Shown: positions 1 through 5,953 of the stretch, in pieces | Position numbering within the stretch: the first letter of the stretch is position 1 | Layout: each line of letters starts with the position of its first letter | Assembly (NCBI GenBank): GCA_043784465.1 | Contig: JAYVYJ010000143.1 | Coordinates: 1-8,185 of the forward strand | Direction: 5' to 3' | Length of the DNA: 8,185 nucleotides | Origin: Roseiarcus sp043784465 | GTDB taxonomy: Bacteria > Pseudomonadota > Alphaproteobacteria > Rhizobiales > Beijerinckiaceae | Notes under the pieces: generated by a model | Databases searched by the model: none | Told to the model about the DNA's origin: nothing | The model's input: the letters and a program-made list of their open reading frames with translations, nothing else | Program-made: the position numbers and the translations under genes

Positions 1-488
1 GTGACGACTGCGGGCGTGGCCATGAGCTTGGAGCGAATCTGATCGACGGTGCCCCAGAAGTCCGCGCCCATGCGGTCGAGTTTGTTCACGAAGGCGAGGC
101 GAGGGACCTTGTACTTGTTGGCCTGCCGCCAGACGGTTTCGCTCTGCACTTCGACGCCGCCGACGGCGCAGAAGACGCCGATGGCACCGTCCAAGACGCG
201 CAAGGATCGCTCGACCTCGGCCGTGAAGTCCACGTGGCCGGGCGTGTCGATGATGTTGATTTCATTCTCGCCCCAGTCCACCGAAACGGCGGCCGAGTTG
301 ATCGTGATGCCCTTCTGCTTTTCGAGCGGATCGTAGTCGGTGGTCGTATCGCCGTCGTCGACGTCGCCCGTCTTGTGCTTGGTGCCGCTGTAGTAGAGAA
401 TCCGCTCGGTGGTCGTGGTCTTGCCGGCGTCGATATGCGCCATAATGCCGAAGTTGCGGTAGTCCTCGATTGCGTGGACGCGGGCCAT
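1..488 (-). CDS. fusA: Elongation factor G, N-terminal part (runs off left edge)
   Basis: This is the first 162 codons of EF-G, the ribosomal translocase GTPase; the 3' part lies outside the window. The ATG at 488 opens with MARVHAIEDYRNFGIMAHID, the standard alphaproteobacterial start. An AAGGGA ribosome site lies 9 nt upstream, and rpsG ends 30 nt upstream. G-domain motifs are intact: G1 AHIDAGKT (17-24), G2 GITI (60-63), G3 DTPGH (81-85, catalytic His85) and G4 NKLD (135-138). Residues 41-56 (GDVDDGDTTTDYDPLE) and later segments (DFTAEVERSLRVLDGA, GGVEVQSETVWRQA) differ from the GEVHDGAATMDWMEQE type usual in this class and resemble EF-G forms I recall from planctomycetes and the spdEFG1 group. 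The position in the str operon supports its being the main EF-G. EF-G identity is certain; the subfamily is not. Confidence 0.96.
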   Translation of the reverse strand, partial: MARVHAIEDYRNFGIMAHIDAGKTTTTERILYYSGTKHKTGDVDDGDTTTDYDPLEKQKGITINSAAVSVDWGENEINIIDTPGHVDFTAEVERSLRVLDGAIGVFCAVGGVEVQSETVWRQANKYKVPRLAFVNKLDRMGADFWGTVDQIRSKLMATPAVV

Positions 489-518
489 ATCCTGATTTCC
501 CTTAAAGATGGACGCCGC

Positions 519-989
519 TTACCAGCGGTAGTGAGCGAAGGCGCGGTTCGCCTCGGCCATCCTGTGGGTGTCTTCGCGCTTCTTCACAGCCGCGCCGCGG
601 TTGTTGGAAGCGTCGAGCAATTCATTGGCCAGACGATCGACCATGGTCTTGTCGTTGCGCTCGCGCGCGGCGTTGATGATCCAGCGGATCGCCAGCGCCT
701 GCCGGCGCTCGGTGCGCACTTCGACGGGGACCTGATAGGTCGCGCCGCCGACGCGCCGCGAGCGTACTTCAACCGAGGGCGCGACGTTGTCGAGCGCCTG
801 CTTGAACAGCGGCAGCGGATCGGCCTTGGCCTTGGCCTGCACGCCGTCGAGCGCGCCATAAACGATCTGTTCGGCGACGGACTTCTTGCCTTCGTACATG
901 ATGGTGTTCATGAACTTGGCGACGACAATGTCCCCGAACTTGGCGTCCGGGATGATTTCGCGCTTTTCGGCGGAGTGACGGCGGGACAT
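519..989 (-). CDS. rpsG: 30S ribosomal protein S7
   Basis: Ribosomal protein S7 binds the 3' major domain of 16S rRNA, nucleates assembly of the 30S head and lines the E site. The 156-aa product has the usual bacterial length. It starts MSRRHSAEKREIIPD, contains the conserved KFMNTIMYEGKK segment and RRVGGATYQVPVEV, and ends in AFAHYRW. The ATG at 989 has GAGGA about 7 nt upstream. It starts only 12 nt after the rpsL stop, so the two are cotranscribed and probably translationally coupled. In E. coli the S7 feedback site sits in a gap of roughly 100 nt between rpsL and rpsG; the gap here is too short for that structure. Nothing is missing or odd in the protein. Confidence 0.99.
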   Translation of the reverse strand: MSRRHSAEKREIIPDAKFGDIVVAKFMNTIMYEGKKSVAEQIVYGALDGVQAKAKADPLPLFKQALDNVAPSVEVRSRRVGGATYQVPVEVRTERRQALAIRWIINAARERNDKTMVDRLANELLDASNNRGAAVKKREDTHRMAEANRAFAHYRW

Positions 990-1001
990 GCTCGGATCCT
1001 C

Positions 1002-1373
1002 TTACTTGGGACGCTTGGCGCCGTACTTCGACCGGCGCTGCTTGCGGTCCTTGACGCCCTGCGTGTCGAGCACGCCGCGCAGAATGTGATAGCGAACGCC
1101 GGGAAGATCCTTGACGCGGCCGCCGCGGATCATGACCACCGAATGCTCCTGAAGGTTGTGACCCTCGCCCGGAATATAGCCGATGACCTCGAAGCCGTTG
1201 GTCAGGCGCACCTTGGCGACCTTACGCAAAGCCGAGTTCGGCTTCTTCGGGGTCGTCGTGTAGACGCGCGTGCAGACGCCGCGCTTCTGGGGCGAAGCCT
1301 CCAGATGGCGAGCCTTCTCGCGGTAAATCTTCGGTACCCGCGGCTTGCGGATCAACTGACTGATCGTCGGCAT
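1002..1373 (-). CDS. rpsL: 30S ribosomal protein S12
   Basis: Ribosomal protein S12 sits at the decoding centre of the small subunit and affects accuracy and streptomycin response. The 123-aa protein carries the invariant TTPKKPNSALRKVAKVRL (residues 40-57), GYIPGEGHNLQEHS and GGRVKDLPGVRYH blocks. The lysines at 43/44 and at 88, where streptomycin-resistance substitutions usually fall, are wild type. Asp89 is the residue that is methylthiolated in many bacteria. The ATG at 1373 is preceded by GAAGGG 6 nt upstream. It is the first gene of the str operon. Its N-terminus (residues 10-27) has a YREKARHLEAS stretch in place of the more common VKRNKVPAL type, a lineage variant rather than a defect. 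Confidence 0.99.
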   Translation of the reverse strand: MPTISQLIRKPRVPKIYREKARHLEASPQKRGVCTRVYTTTPKKPNSALRKVAKVRLTNGFEVIGYIPGEGHNLQEHSVVMIRGGRVKDLPGVRYHILRGVLDTQGVKDRKQRRSKYGAKRPK

Positions 1374-1472
1374 TTACAGCCCTTCGTCCCGTCCCGGACC
1401 CTTCAGCCCGCCTTGCAAAAATTTGGTACCCGCCGACCGCGCAAAACTTCGCGCGAAACCAAAAACGCCGCA

Positions 1473-1492
1473 AAGCCCTTATGAAAGGGCTT
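1473..1492 (-). terminator. Terminator- or attenuator-like hairpin in str leader
   Basis: Perfect inverted repeat AAGCCCTT/AAGGGCTT (1473-1480 and 1485-1492) with a 4-nt loop. Read on the minus strand, the stem is followed by TTTGCGGCG and then TTTTT. The U-run is displaced from the stem, so efficient intrinsic termination is doubtful. It lies inside the leader, roughly 100 nt upstream of rpsL, which fits attenuation better than simple termination. Confidence 0.4.
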
Positions 1493-1541
1493 CGGGCGCT
1501 AACAACGCAGAGGACCGCAGCTTTAGACCACGTTCATGCAC

Positions 1542-1553
1542 CGGACCGGTCCG
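1542..1553. promoter_or_regulatory. 12-bp perfect palindrome in str leader
   Basis: CGGACCGGTCCG reads identically on both strands, with no spacer. Without a loop it cannot fold fully as an RNA hairpin, so a dimeric DNA-binding site is possible. In this GC-rich genome chance cannot be excluded. It lies about 105 nt downstream of the predicted transcription start. Confidence 0.25.
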
Positions 1554-1665
1554 CGTGAGCGAACCGTATGGCTCTCGTCGATGAGATCGTCAGCGTTTAG
1601 AGCCGCTGGGTTCGGCGCGAGTCGCGCTGAACAACTAAGCTCTACAGCCTGTCGAAAGCGCGCGG

Positions 1666-1694
1666 AACATAGGCAGGGGGCATGGGCCAGTCAA
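1666..1694 (-). promoter_or_regulatory. sigma70-type promoter of the str operon
   Basis: On the minus strand there is a -35 TTGACT (1694-1689), an exact 17-nt spacer and a -10 TATGTT (1671-1666). Transcription should begin near 1658-1659. The stretch just after the -10 is CCGCGCGC, a GC-rich discriminator typical of promoters under stringent (ppGpp) control, as expected for ribosomal protein genes. Immediately upstream (1695-1712) is an AT-rich imperfect palindrome that could act as an UP element. The promoter lies between the stop of the PAS-like gene and rpsL, so the str operon has its own start here. Confidence 0.75.
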
Positions 1695-1712
1695 CAACTT
1701 TTTAAAAGGTTG
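1695..1712. promoter_or_regulatory. 18-bp imperfect palindrome abutting the str -35 box
   Basis: CAACTTTTTAAAAGGTTG pairs with its own reverse complement except at one position on each side of the AT core. It directly touches the -35 hexamer of the str promoter. It could be an UP element, an operator, or part of the 3' end signal of the PAS-like gene upstream. The sequence does not choose between these. Confidence 0.35.
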
Positions 1713-1762
1713 CGTGCGGTTTTTTCTCAGCGCCGTCGCGAGGGAGGTTTTGTCGCGCCAAA

Positions 1763-1787
1763 CCTTACGAAACCAGGCCTTACGAAA
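1763..1787. repeat. Short tandem direct repeat over the stop of the PAS-like gene
   Basis: CCTTACGAAA occurs at 1763-1772 and again at 1778-1787, a 15-bp period with 12 of 15 positions matching across the full units. Because 15 is a multiple of three, each copy supplies an in-frame TAA on the minus strand: the first ends the PAS-like gene and the second repeats the stop 15 nt later. It looks like a local duplication. Confidence 0.4.
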
Positions 1788-2214
1788 AAGGCTGGGCGCC
1801 TCGCGCGCGGCTCAACAACACCACCGCGCGCAAAAGCTGGTAGGAATCGTCTGGGTCCGCCGCCATCGGCGCGACATGCGCCCACATCTCGCCCTCCGGG
1901 CCAAGCAGGCGCAGATTGCGCGCCTCTCCCAGGGTCAGCGCGTCGCAAAACGCGTCGGCAAGCAGAAGGTCGGCTTGCGGGTCGCGGGCGTGCAGGCGGC
2001 CGCGGTCGAGATAGAGCGTCTCGCCCATCAGTTCGACCGCGCCGGGATTGACATGCAACGCCTCGCCGCGGTCGTCCACCAGGATCGCGGCGAGGCCGAG
2101 CCAGGCGAAACCATCGGCCACGCCGCGCGCGCGGGCGCCCGCGAGCAGGGGGCCGAGAGGCGGCGCTTTCGCGGGCTCGGTTCGAGGGCTGAGAGGCGAC
2201 CACGGCATTGACAT
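1780..2214 (-). CDS. Small PAS-like protein, LuxR-regulator-like but without HTH
   Basis: From the ATG at 2214 the product has 144 aa. Residues 36-62 (FAWLGLAAILVDDRGEALHV and the NPGAVELM that follows), then LYLDRGRLHARDP (68-79) and a segment around RLLGPEGEMWAHVAPM, match the layout of the PAS-like middle domain seen in many alphaproteobacterial LuxR-type regulators. In those, a helix-turn-helix follows; here the frame ends at GAQPFS, and no HTH is visible in any frame between the stop and the str promoter. An upstream in-frame GTG at 2286 with AAGGGA would add 24 residues, but that stretch is AT-rich and looks intergenic. The adjacent ATG at 2208 is also possible. The product could be a free sensor or partner protein, or a regulator remnant. 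No ligand can be named. Confidence 0.6.
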   Translation of the reverse strand: MSMPWSPLSPRTEPAKAPPLGPLLAGARARGVADGFAWLGLAAILVDDRGEALHVNPGAVELMGETLYLDRGRLHARDPQADLLLADAFCDALTLGEARNLRLLGPEGEMWAHVAPMAADPDDSYQLLRAVVLLSRARGAQPFS

Positions 2215-2254
2215 GAGGGCGTCCGTTAACGATTCGTAAATTTGGCCTGTCCTT

Positions 2255-2274
2255 GGCGACGAAAACACGTCGCC
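2255..2274. terminator. Hairpin between the Spy-like and PAS-like genes
   Basis: A perfect 7-bp stem GGCGACG/CGTCGCC with a 6-nt loop lies about 60 nt after the stop of the Spy-like gene and 40 nt before the ATG of the PAS-like gene. No T-run follows on the minus strand. It could end the upstream transcript partially, stabilise its 3' end, or be a binding site. If translation really began at the GTG at 2286, this hairpin would lie inside the coding region, which argues for the later start. Confidence 0.35.
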
Positions 2275-2336
2275 ATTGCGGCGCACGGGCGTCCCTTGCG
2301 GGGCGCTTCCGGTCCACGCTCAGAACCGCCAGGAAC

Positions 2337-2840
2337 TCAGAGCGGCTTGGAGCCATGATCCCCGCCTTCGCCGCGCGCCCCCCCGCTATGTCGGCCGCGC
2401 GCCTCGCGCAGCATTTGCGCGGGCGGGCCGAAATGGCGCTTCTGGCTGTCGACGAGGCTGTCGTAAAGCGCTTTAGCCGCGTCTGCGACCCTCTTCAGTT
2501 CTTCCGGGGCTTTGGCGAGATTTTCCGACATAGGGCTCATCATGGCGACAGGCGAGGGGGGGTCGGCGCCCTCGCGCTCGTCGCGCCCTTCCCTTTTGGT
2601 CTCGTCGCGCATCCTGACGGCGTCGCGGACGGCGGTCTCGAACGCCAGCCACGATTTGTCCTGCTCGGGCGTCAACGTGAGTGCGGCCTTCATGCCGGCG
2701 AGTTTGGCGTCAAGCCGGAAGCCGCGATCGCCCTCGCGCATCGCGGAATCGGGCGCGCCCGGCGTGGCGATGGCGGAGATCCTGTAAACCGAGCCTGCAA
2801 GCGCGGCGGGGGCGAGGGCGGAGAGGATCAGTTTTTTCAT
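2337..2840 (-). CDS. Exported Spy/LTXXQ-motif family protein
   Basis: The 167-aa protein starts MKKLILSALAPAALAGSVYR, a signal peptide with a Lys-Lys n-region and hydrophobic core and likely cleavage near AIA at about residue 25, so it should act in the periplasm. A family LTXXQ motif is seen at 56-60 (LTPEQ, followed by DKSWLAFE), and a second, degenerate copy at 129-133 (LVDSQ, followed by KRHF). The helical, charged middle fits Spy/CpxP-like proteins, which chaperone envelope proteins or sense envelope stress. The tail after about residue 140 is rich in Gly, Arg and Ser and probably disordered. GGAGG 8 nt before the ATG at 2840 fixes this start against longer in-frame starts up to 3023. 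It is divergent from the aldolase gene. Confidence 0.82.
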   Translation of the reverse strand: MKKLILSALAPAALAGSVYRISAIATPGAPDSAMREGDRGFRLDAKLAGMKAALTLTPEQDKSWLAFETAVRDAVRMRDETKREGRDEREGADPPSPVAMMSPMSENLAKAPEELKRVADAAKALYDSLVDSQKRHFGPPAQMLREARGRHSGGARGEGGDHGSKPL

Positions 2841-3000
2841 GAAACGCGCCTCCGGATCGATTTGCGCCCCGCCAGCCTCGAAGTGCCTTGCGTAAATATC
2901 TAGTGATAAGCTCTTCATGCGCGCGGCGCGGCCCGACGCCTGCGGCCTCAGTTGACCTCCGGGGACGAAGCCGCAATGCTCGGTCGCCCAGGGAGGACAC
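2841..3000. promoter_or_regulatory. Divergent intergenic region, Spy-like gene / aldolase
   Basis: This 160-bp gap separates divergent genes and must hold both promoters. An AT-rich island at about 2891-2912 (GTAAATATCTAGTGATAAG) stands out from the GC-rich surroundings, but no convincing pair of hexamers was found there. A weak plus-strand candidate is TTGACC (2952-2957), a 17-nt spacer and AATGCT (2975-2980). It would leave only a short leader before the aldolase ATG. The aldolase ribosome site is AGGGAGGA just before 3001. Confidence 0.35.
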
Positions 3001-3774
3001 ATGACGGAACCGGTTATTGGCAAGCTTGCGGCGGCTTTGAGGGCGGAGGGCGTCTACAGCGCCTGGGTCGGCATGAACGAGCCGCAGGTCGCCGAGCAAC
3101 TCGCGCGCGAGGCGTTCGACACGGTGACGCTCGACATGCAGCACGGCGCGGTCGATCTCCTGGGCGCCGCTCGGGCGATCCTCTCCGTGGCGCTAGTGGG
3201 CAAGCCCTCGGTGGTGCGCGTGCCGGTAGGCGATTTCGCCACCGCCAGCCGCTCGGCGGACGCAGGCGCGGCGGGGATCATCGCGCCCATGATCAACAGC
3301 GTGGCGGATGCACAACGCTTCGCCGATCACGTCAAATTTCCCCCCTTGGGCGCGCGTTCCTGGGGCCCGCGCGCCTGCGCCCCGCTGAGCGGCCATCTCG
3401 GGCAGACCTACCTGCATGCCGCCAATGCGATCACGCTCACCATCGCGATGATCGAAACCCGCGAGGCGCTGGCGGCGGTCGACGATATTCTGGGCGTCGC
3501 CGGCATAGACGGCGTGTTCGTCGGCCCCGCAGACCTCTCCATCGCTCTTTCGAACGGAGGCCTGTGGGACCCGCGCGGCGCGGCGGTGGACGCCGCGCTC
3601 GATACGGTCGCGGCGGCGGCGGCGAAGGCGGGTAAATTCGCGGGGCTGTTCTGCTTCGACGGCGCGCAGGCCAAGGCGATGCGCGCGCGAGGCTTCAAAT
3701 TCACGTCGATTTCGTCGGATATGCTGATGTTGCGCGCGGCGGCGAAGGCGGAACTCGAAAAGGCGCGCGGCTGA
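3001..3774 (+). CDS. HpcH/HpaI-family aldolase
   Basis: The 257-aa protein belongs to the HpcH/HpaI class II aldolases, metal-dependent enzymes that cleave or form a C-C bond between pyruvate (or a similar enolate) and an aldehyde. Length is typical. Visible key residues are His48 in LDMQHG (catalytic base), Arg73 in VVRVP, metal ligands Glu152 (MIETREAL) and Asp178 (GVFVGPADLS), plus APMINS at 95-100 and the LGARSWGP loop. DMQHG replaces the DxEHG form; I recall Gln here in other members. Start: ATG at 3001 with a strong AGGGAGGA site. It converges on the carrier-protein ligase gene with a 24-bp gap. The substrate cannot be told from sequence. A role in the neighbouring carrier-protein pathway is possible but rests on proximity alone. 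Confidence 0.9.
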   Translation: MTEPVIGKLAAALRAEGVYSAWVGMNEPQVAEQLAREAFDTVTLDMQHGAVDLLGAARAILSVALVGKPSVVRVPVGDFATASRSADAGAAGIIAPMINSVADAQRFADHVKFPPLGARSWGPRACAPLSGHLGQTYLHAANAITLTIAMIETREALAAVDDILGVAGIDGVFVGPADLSIALSNGGLWDPRGAAVDAALDTVAAAAAKAGKFAGLFCFDGAQAKAMRARGFKFTSISSDMLMLRAAAKAELEKARG

Positions 3775-3786
3775 ACATCGCGCGCC
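3762..3786. terminator. GC-rich hairpin between convergent genes
   Basis: GGCGCGCG (3762-3769) and CGCGCGCC (3779-3786) form a perfect 8-bp stem around a 9-nt loop that contains the aldolase stop codon. It sits where two genes converge 24 bp apart and could block or end transcription from both sides. No T-run follows on either strand, so it is not a standard intrinsic terminator. Confidence 0.4.
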
Positions 3787-3798
3787 CTGCGCCTTGGC

Positions 3799-4719
3799 TC
3801 AGAGCGCGAGCCTGGCCCGCACGCCCTGCGGCCAGTTCCTCGTCTGCGCGCCATGGCGCGCGAACAGCGCCACCGCCAGCCGGTCGATTCCGAACGCGAC
3901 GCAGGCCGTATGCGCCGCCTCGCCGTCGCTCGTGTTCATGTTCCACGTCTGGCCGAAATGGTCGCGATGGCAGTTGAAGCTCATGCAGGCGGTCGGCTTC
4001 TCGCTGGACCGCACGGGGATCAGCATTTCGAACTTCAGCGCATTGGCGACCTGAAACCGCCCGACCATCTGCCCCTCGCGGCCGAAGAACGGGTCGCTCG
4101 CCGCGTCGATGGCGTGCGCCAGCCCCAGATCGCCTGCGATCTCGGGCGCCCGCTCCATCCAGGCGTCGCGGAACGCCGAAATTTCGGCGGGCGCGCCTAT
4201 CGCCACGAACTCGCGCATGCGGAACGACTGAAACCGGTCGATCTCCTTGGACGGTTCGCGCCGGAAGCAATCGCTGGCCACGTCAAACAATAGCCCGCCC
4301 TCGCCGACCGGCCCGCGCGCAGCGGCGATCGGGTAGACCGGATAACAGGCGGCCGGGGCCAGCACGAGATCGGTCGATTGCGTGGACGAAGTCCAGTCGC
4401 CCCCCGCTTGGAACGACGCCACGGCGCCGTTGACGGTTTTGGGGTCCTCGCCCAGCGAACACACGCAGCCCAGAAGGTGCGGGAAGCTCTTCAGATACCC
4501 CGATTTCTCGATGAGCGCGCGGCTGACGACGGGGGGAAAGCGAAACACCTCCGCCCCCTGGGGCCGCAGCGAATTGATGTAGCGACCGAGACCTTCCACC
4601 ACGTCCTCATAGCCGCCCGTGCGCCCATAGACGCCGTCCACGCCCATCGGCGTGAACAGTTTGGCGAGCAATTCCTCGGAGGAGACGGCGGGCTTGTCGA
4701 AATTGGTTGCGACGCTCAT
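3799..4719 (-). CDS. Amino acid:[carrier protein] ligase (atypical seryl-tRNA synthetase homologue)
   Basis: The 306-aa protein matches the class II synthetase-like family, described in Bradyrhizobium and Agrobacterium, that activates a small amino acid with ATP and loads it on the phosphopantetheine of a carrier protein instead of tRNA. Characterised members use glycine or alanine. It consists of the catalytic core only, with no tRNA-binding domain. Expected zinc ligands are Cys125 (PAACYP), Glu170 (RMREF) and Cys273 (TACVAFG). Motif 2 is seen in FRREPS with RFQSFRMREF (152-171), and motif 3 in FGIDRLAVALF (276-286). The GQTWNMNTSDGEAAH segment before motif 3 is typical. Start: ATG at 4719, with GAGGGAAG overlapping the stop of the upstream dehydrogenase gene 10 nt away, so the two form an operon. 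A carrier protein gene lies nearby at 6200. Confidence 0.92.
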   Translation of the reverse strand: MSVATNFDKPAVSSEELLAKLFTPMGVDGVYGRTGGYEDVVEGLGRYINSLRPQGAEVFRFPPVVSRALIEKSGYLKSFPHLLGCVCSLGEDPKTVNGAVASFQAGGDWTSSTQSTDLVLAPAACYPVYPIAAARGPVGEGGLLFDVASDCFRREPSKEIDRFQSFRMREFVAIGAPAEISAFRDAWMERAPEIAGDLGLAHAIDAASDPFFGREGQMVGRFQVANALKFEMLIPVRSSEKPTACMSFNCHRDHFGQTWNMNTSDGEAAHTACVAFGIDRLAVALFARHGAQTRNWPQGVRARLAL

Positions 4720-4729
4720 GACGCTTCCC

Positions 4730-5953
4730 TCACATGCTCAGCGCGACGGGCGGGGCGCTCATCAGCACGGAGGCTTCGGCGCTGGCCAGAATGCGTTCGT
4801 TGTTGATCATGATGGGCGCCGACAGAATGTCGCGCAAAGCCCGGCCCAGCGAGAATTCCGTGTCGTTGCGATAGCCCGCGAGGCCGGTGGCGCGCATGGC
4901 GCTCAGCACCGTCTGCACAGCCATCTCCGAGGATTCCACCTTGAGGAAGTTGAGCGCGAGTTGCGCGTCCATCGCCGTCAACCCGCCGGGGTCGCGCGCA
5001 TGGCGCTCGAAGCTGGCGAGGCCCGCCTGCACGACGCCGCGCAGCGTTTCCAGAGACAGCCGCGCCCTCGTCAGATGGGCCGCGCCCGGCGGCATCTTGC
5101 CCGCCGCGCGGCGCGAGGCGGCGCGCACGAACGCACGCGCCGTCGAGACCGCGCCGGTGGCGACGCCGTACCAGAGCGACGACCAGAACAGATGCGCGTA
5201 AGGCGTCATGGTCTGGGTGTGAATGCGGTCGTAGGGGTCGAGCAGCACCTGATCGGCGCAGCCCTCCGCCTTCATCATGAATCCGATGTTGCAGGTGCCG
5301 CGCATGCCCAGCATGTCGCCCGCGCTCGTCTGGTCGAGCGAATAATTGGAGCGCTCGAACACGACGAGCACCTGATCGGAATGGGCCGCCCCCGCACCGC
5401 GCCGGGCGGTCGTGACGATGGCGTCGGCCTGCGCGCCATAGGAGATCCACGACGCGTCGCGCTCCAGCCGCACCCTCGCGCCGTCGAGTTGAATCGCGGC
5501 CTCGCTGGAGCGCACGTTGCCGCCGTTGGCGCCTTCGGTGGTGGAGGAAGCGAGCAGAAGCTGGCGTGCGGAGCATTTGCGCAGGAAATCCAGCTGCCAG
5601 GGGTTGTTGCGGTGATGGCGCACGAGGCAGGCGAGCTTGACCATATGCATGGCGAAGATCATCGCGGTGGCCGAGCAGGCGGCGCCGAGAATGGCGCAAA
5701 CGTCCGCGACGTCGGCGGCGCGCGCGCCTTCGCCGTCGAGTTCCGCTGGGATCAACATGCCGAGCAGACGCTGTTCGCGCAGCGCGTCGAAAGCCTCGGC
5801 GGGGAAGCGCGCTTTGGCGTCGACGTCGACGGCATGTTCGCGGGCGACCGAGGCCACCGCCTCCGCCGCCTGAATGAAACTGTCGCCGTGGCCGGCCTCT
5901 GAAAACCGCCCGCGCCGCTGATCCCGAGACAATATGCTGACCGCCGCCGCCAT
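4730..5953 (-). CDS. Acyl-CoA dehydrogenase-family flavoprotein
   Basis: The 407-aa protein has the full acyl-CoA dehydrogenase fold. The helical N-terminal domain contains FPAEAFDALREQRLLGMLIP (50-69). The beta domain has LLLASSTTEGANGGN (132-146), WISYGAQADAIV (169-180) and the MLGMRGTCNIGF loop (214-225). The C-terminal helical domain contains GRALRDILSA (370-379). Members use FAD to desaturate thioesters on CoA or carrier proteins. By eye, the loop that usually reads IYEGT, carrying the catalytic Glu, is SAPIMINNERI here, with Ile at the aligned position; the base may be elsewhere, as in isovaleryl- and long-chain enzymes, or lost. Start: ATG at 5953 with AGGAG 7 nt upstream; an earlier in-frame ATG at 6028 would add an Arg-rich stretch and lacks support. 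The ligase gene follows 10 nt later. Confidence 0.9.
   Translation of the reverse strand: MAAAVSILSRDQRRGRFSEAGHGDSFIQAAEAVASVAREHAVDVDAKARFPAEAFDALREQRLLGMLIPAELDGEGARAADVADVCAILGAACSATAMIFAMHMVKLACLVRHHRNNPWQLDFLRKCSARQLLLASSTTEGANGGNVRSSEAAIQLDGARVRLERDASWISYGAQADAIVTTARRGAGAAHSDQVLVVFERSNYSLDQTSAGDMLGMRGTCNIGFMMKAEGCADQVLLDPYDRIHTQTMTPYAHLFWSSLWYGVATGAVSTARAFVRAASRRAAGKMPPGAAHLTRARLSLETLRGVVQAGLASFERHARDPGGLTAMDAQLALNFLKVESSEMAVQTVLSAMRATGLAGYRNDTEFSLGRALRDILSAPIMINNERILASAEASVLMSAPPVALSM

Larger units (their letters stand above)
1374..1660 (-). other. Long 5' leader of the str operon, with hairpin and palindrome
   Basis: No gene is seen between rpsL and the promoter at 1666-1694, so about 285 nt are transcribed as leader. 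It holds a perfect 8-bp stem with a 4-nt loop at 1473-1492 (AAGCCCTT arms). On the transcribed strand a TTTTT run starts about 8 nt after the stem, so it looks like a weak attenuator or terminator. It also holds a perfect 12-bp palindrome CGGACCGGTCCG at 1542-1553. Open frames crossing this stretch lack homology and ribosome sites. The leader may carry the operon's feedback control, since the rpsL-rpsG gap cannot; that is inference. Confidence 0.5.

Noticed and set aside
1002..1373. Streptomycin-resistance substitutions in S12
   Set aside because: The lysines at the two classic positions and their surroundings are wild type.
234..1484. 416-codon plus-strand open frame antisense to fusA, rpsG and rpsL
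   Set aside because: It lies opposite three unmistakable genes and has no family-like motifs; it arises from G/C-ended codons on the other strand.
1727..2356. 209-codon minus-strand frame overlapping the PAS-like gene
   Set aside because: Extremely Arg/Pro-rich with no domain. The frame of 1780-2214 has PAS-like order and normal amino acid composition.
2841..3023. N-terminal extension of the Spy-like protein to an ATG at 3023
   Set aside because: It would overlap the aldolase start and bury the signal peptide; the ATG at 2840 has a strong GGAGG site.
2952..3635. 227-codon plus-strand frame overlapping the aldolase
   Set aside because: Low-complexity Gly/Arg-rich shadow frame; the aldolase frame carries every catalytic residue.
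4652..5902. 416-codon plus-strand open frame antisense to the dehydrogenase
   Set aside because: Composition is His/Arg/Gly/Ala-rich shadow sequence, with no ribosome site, opposite a clear flavoprotein gene.
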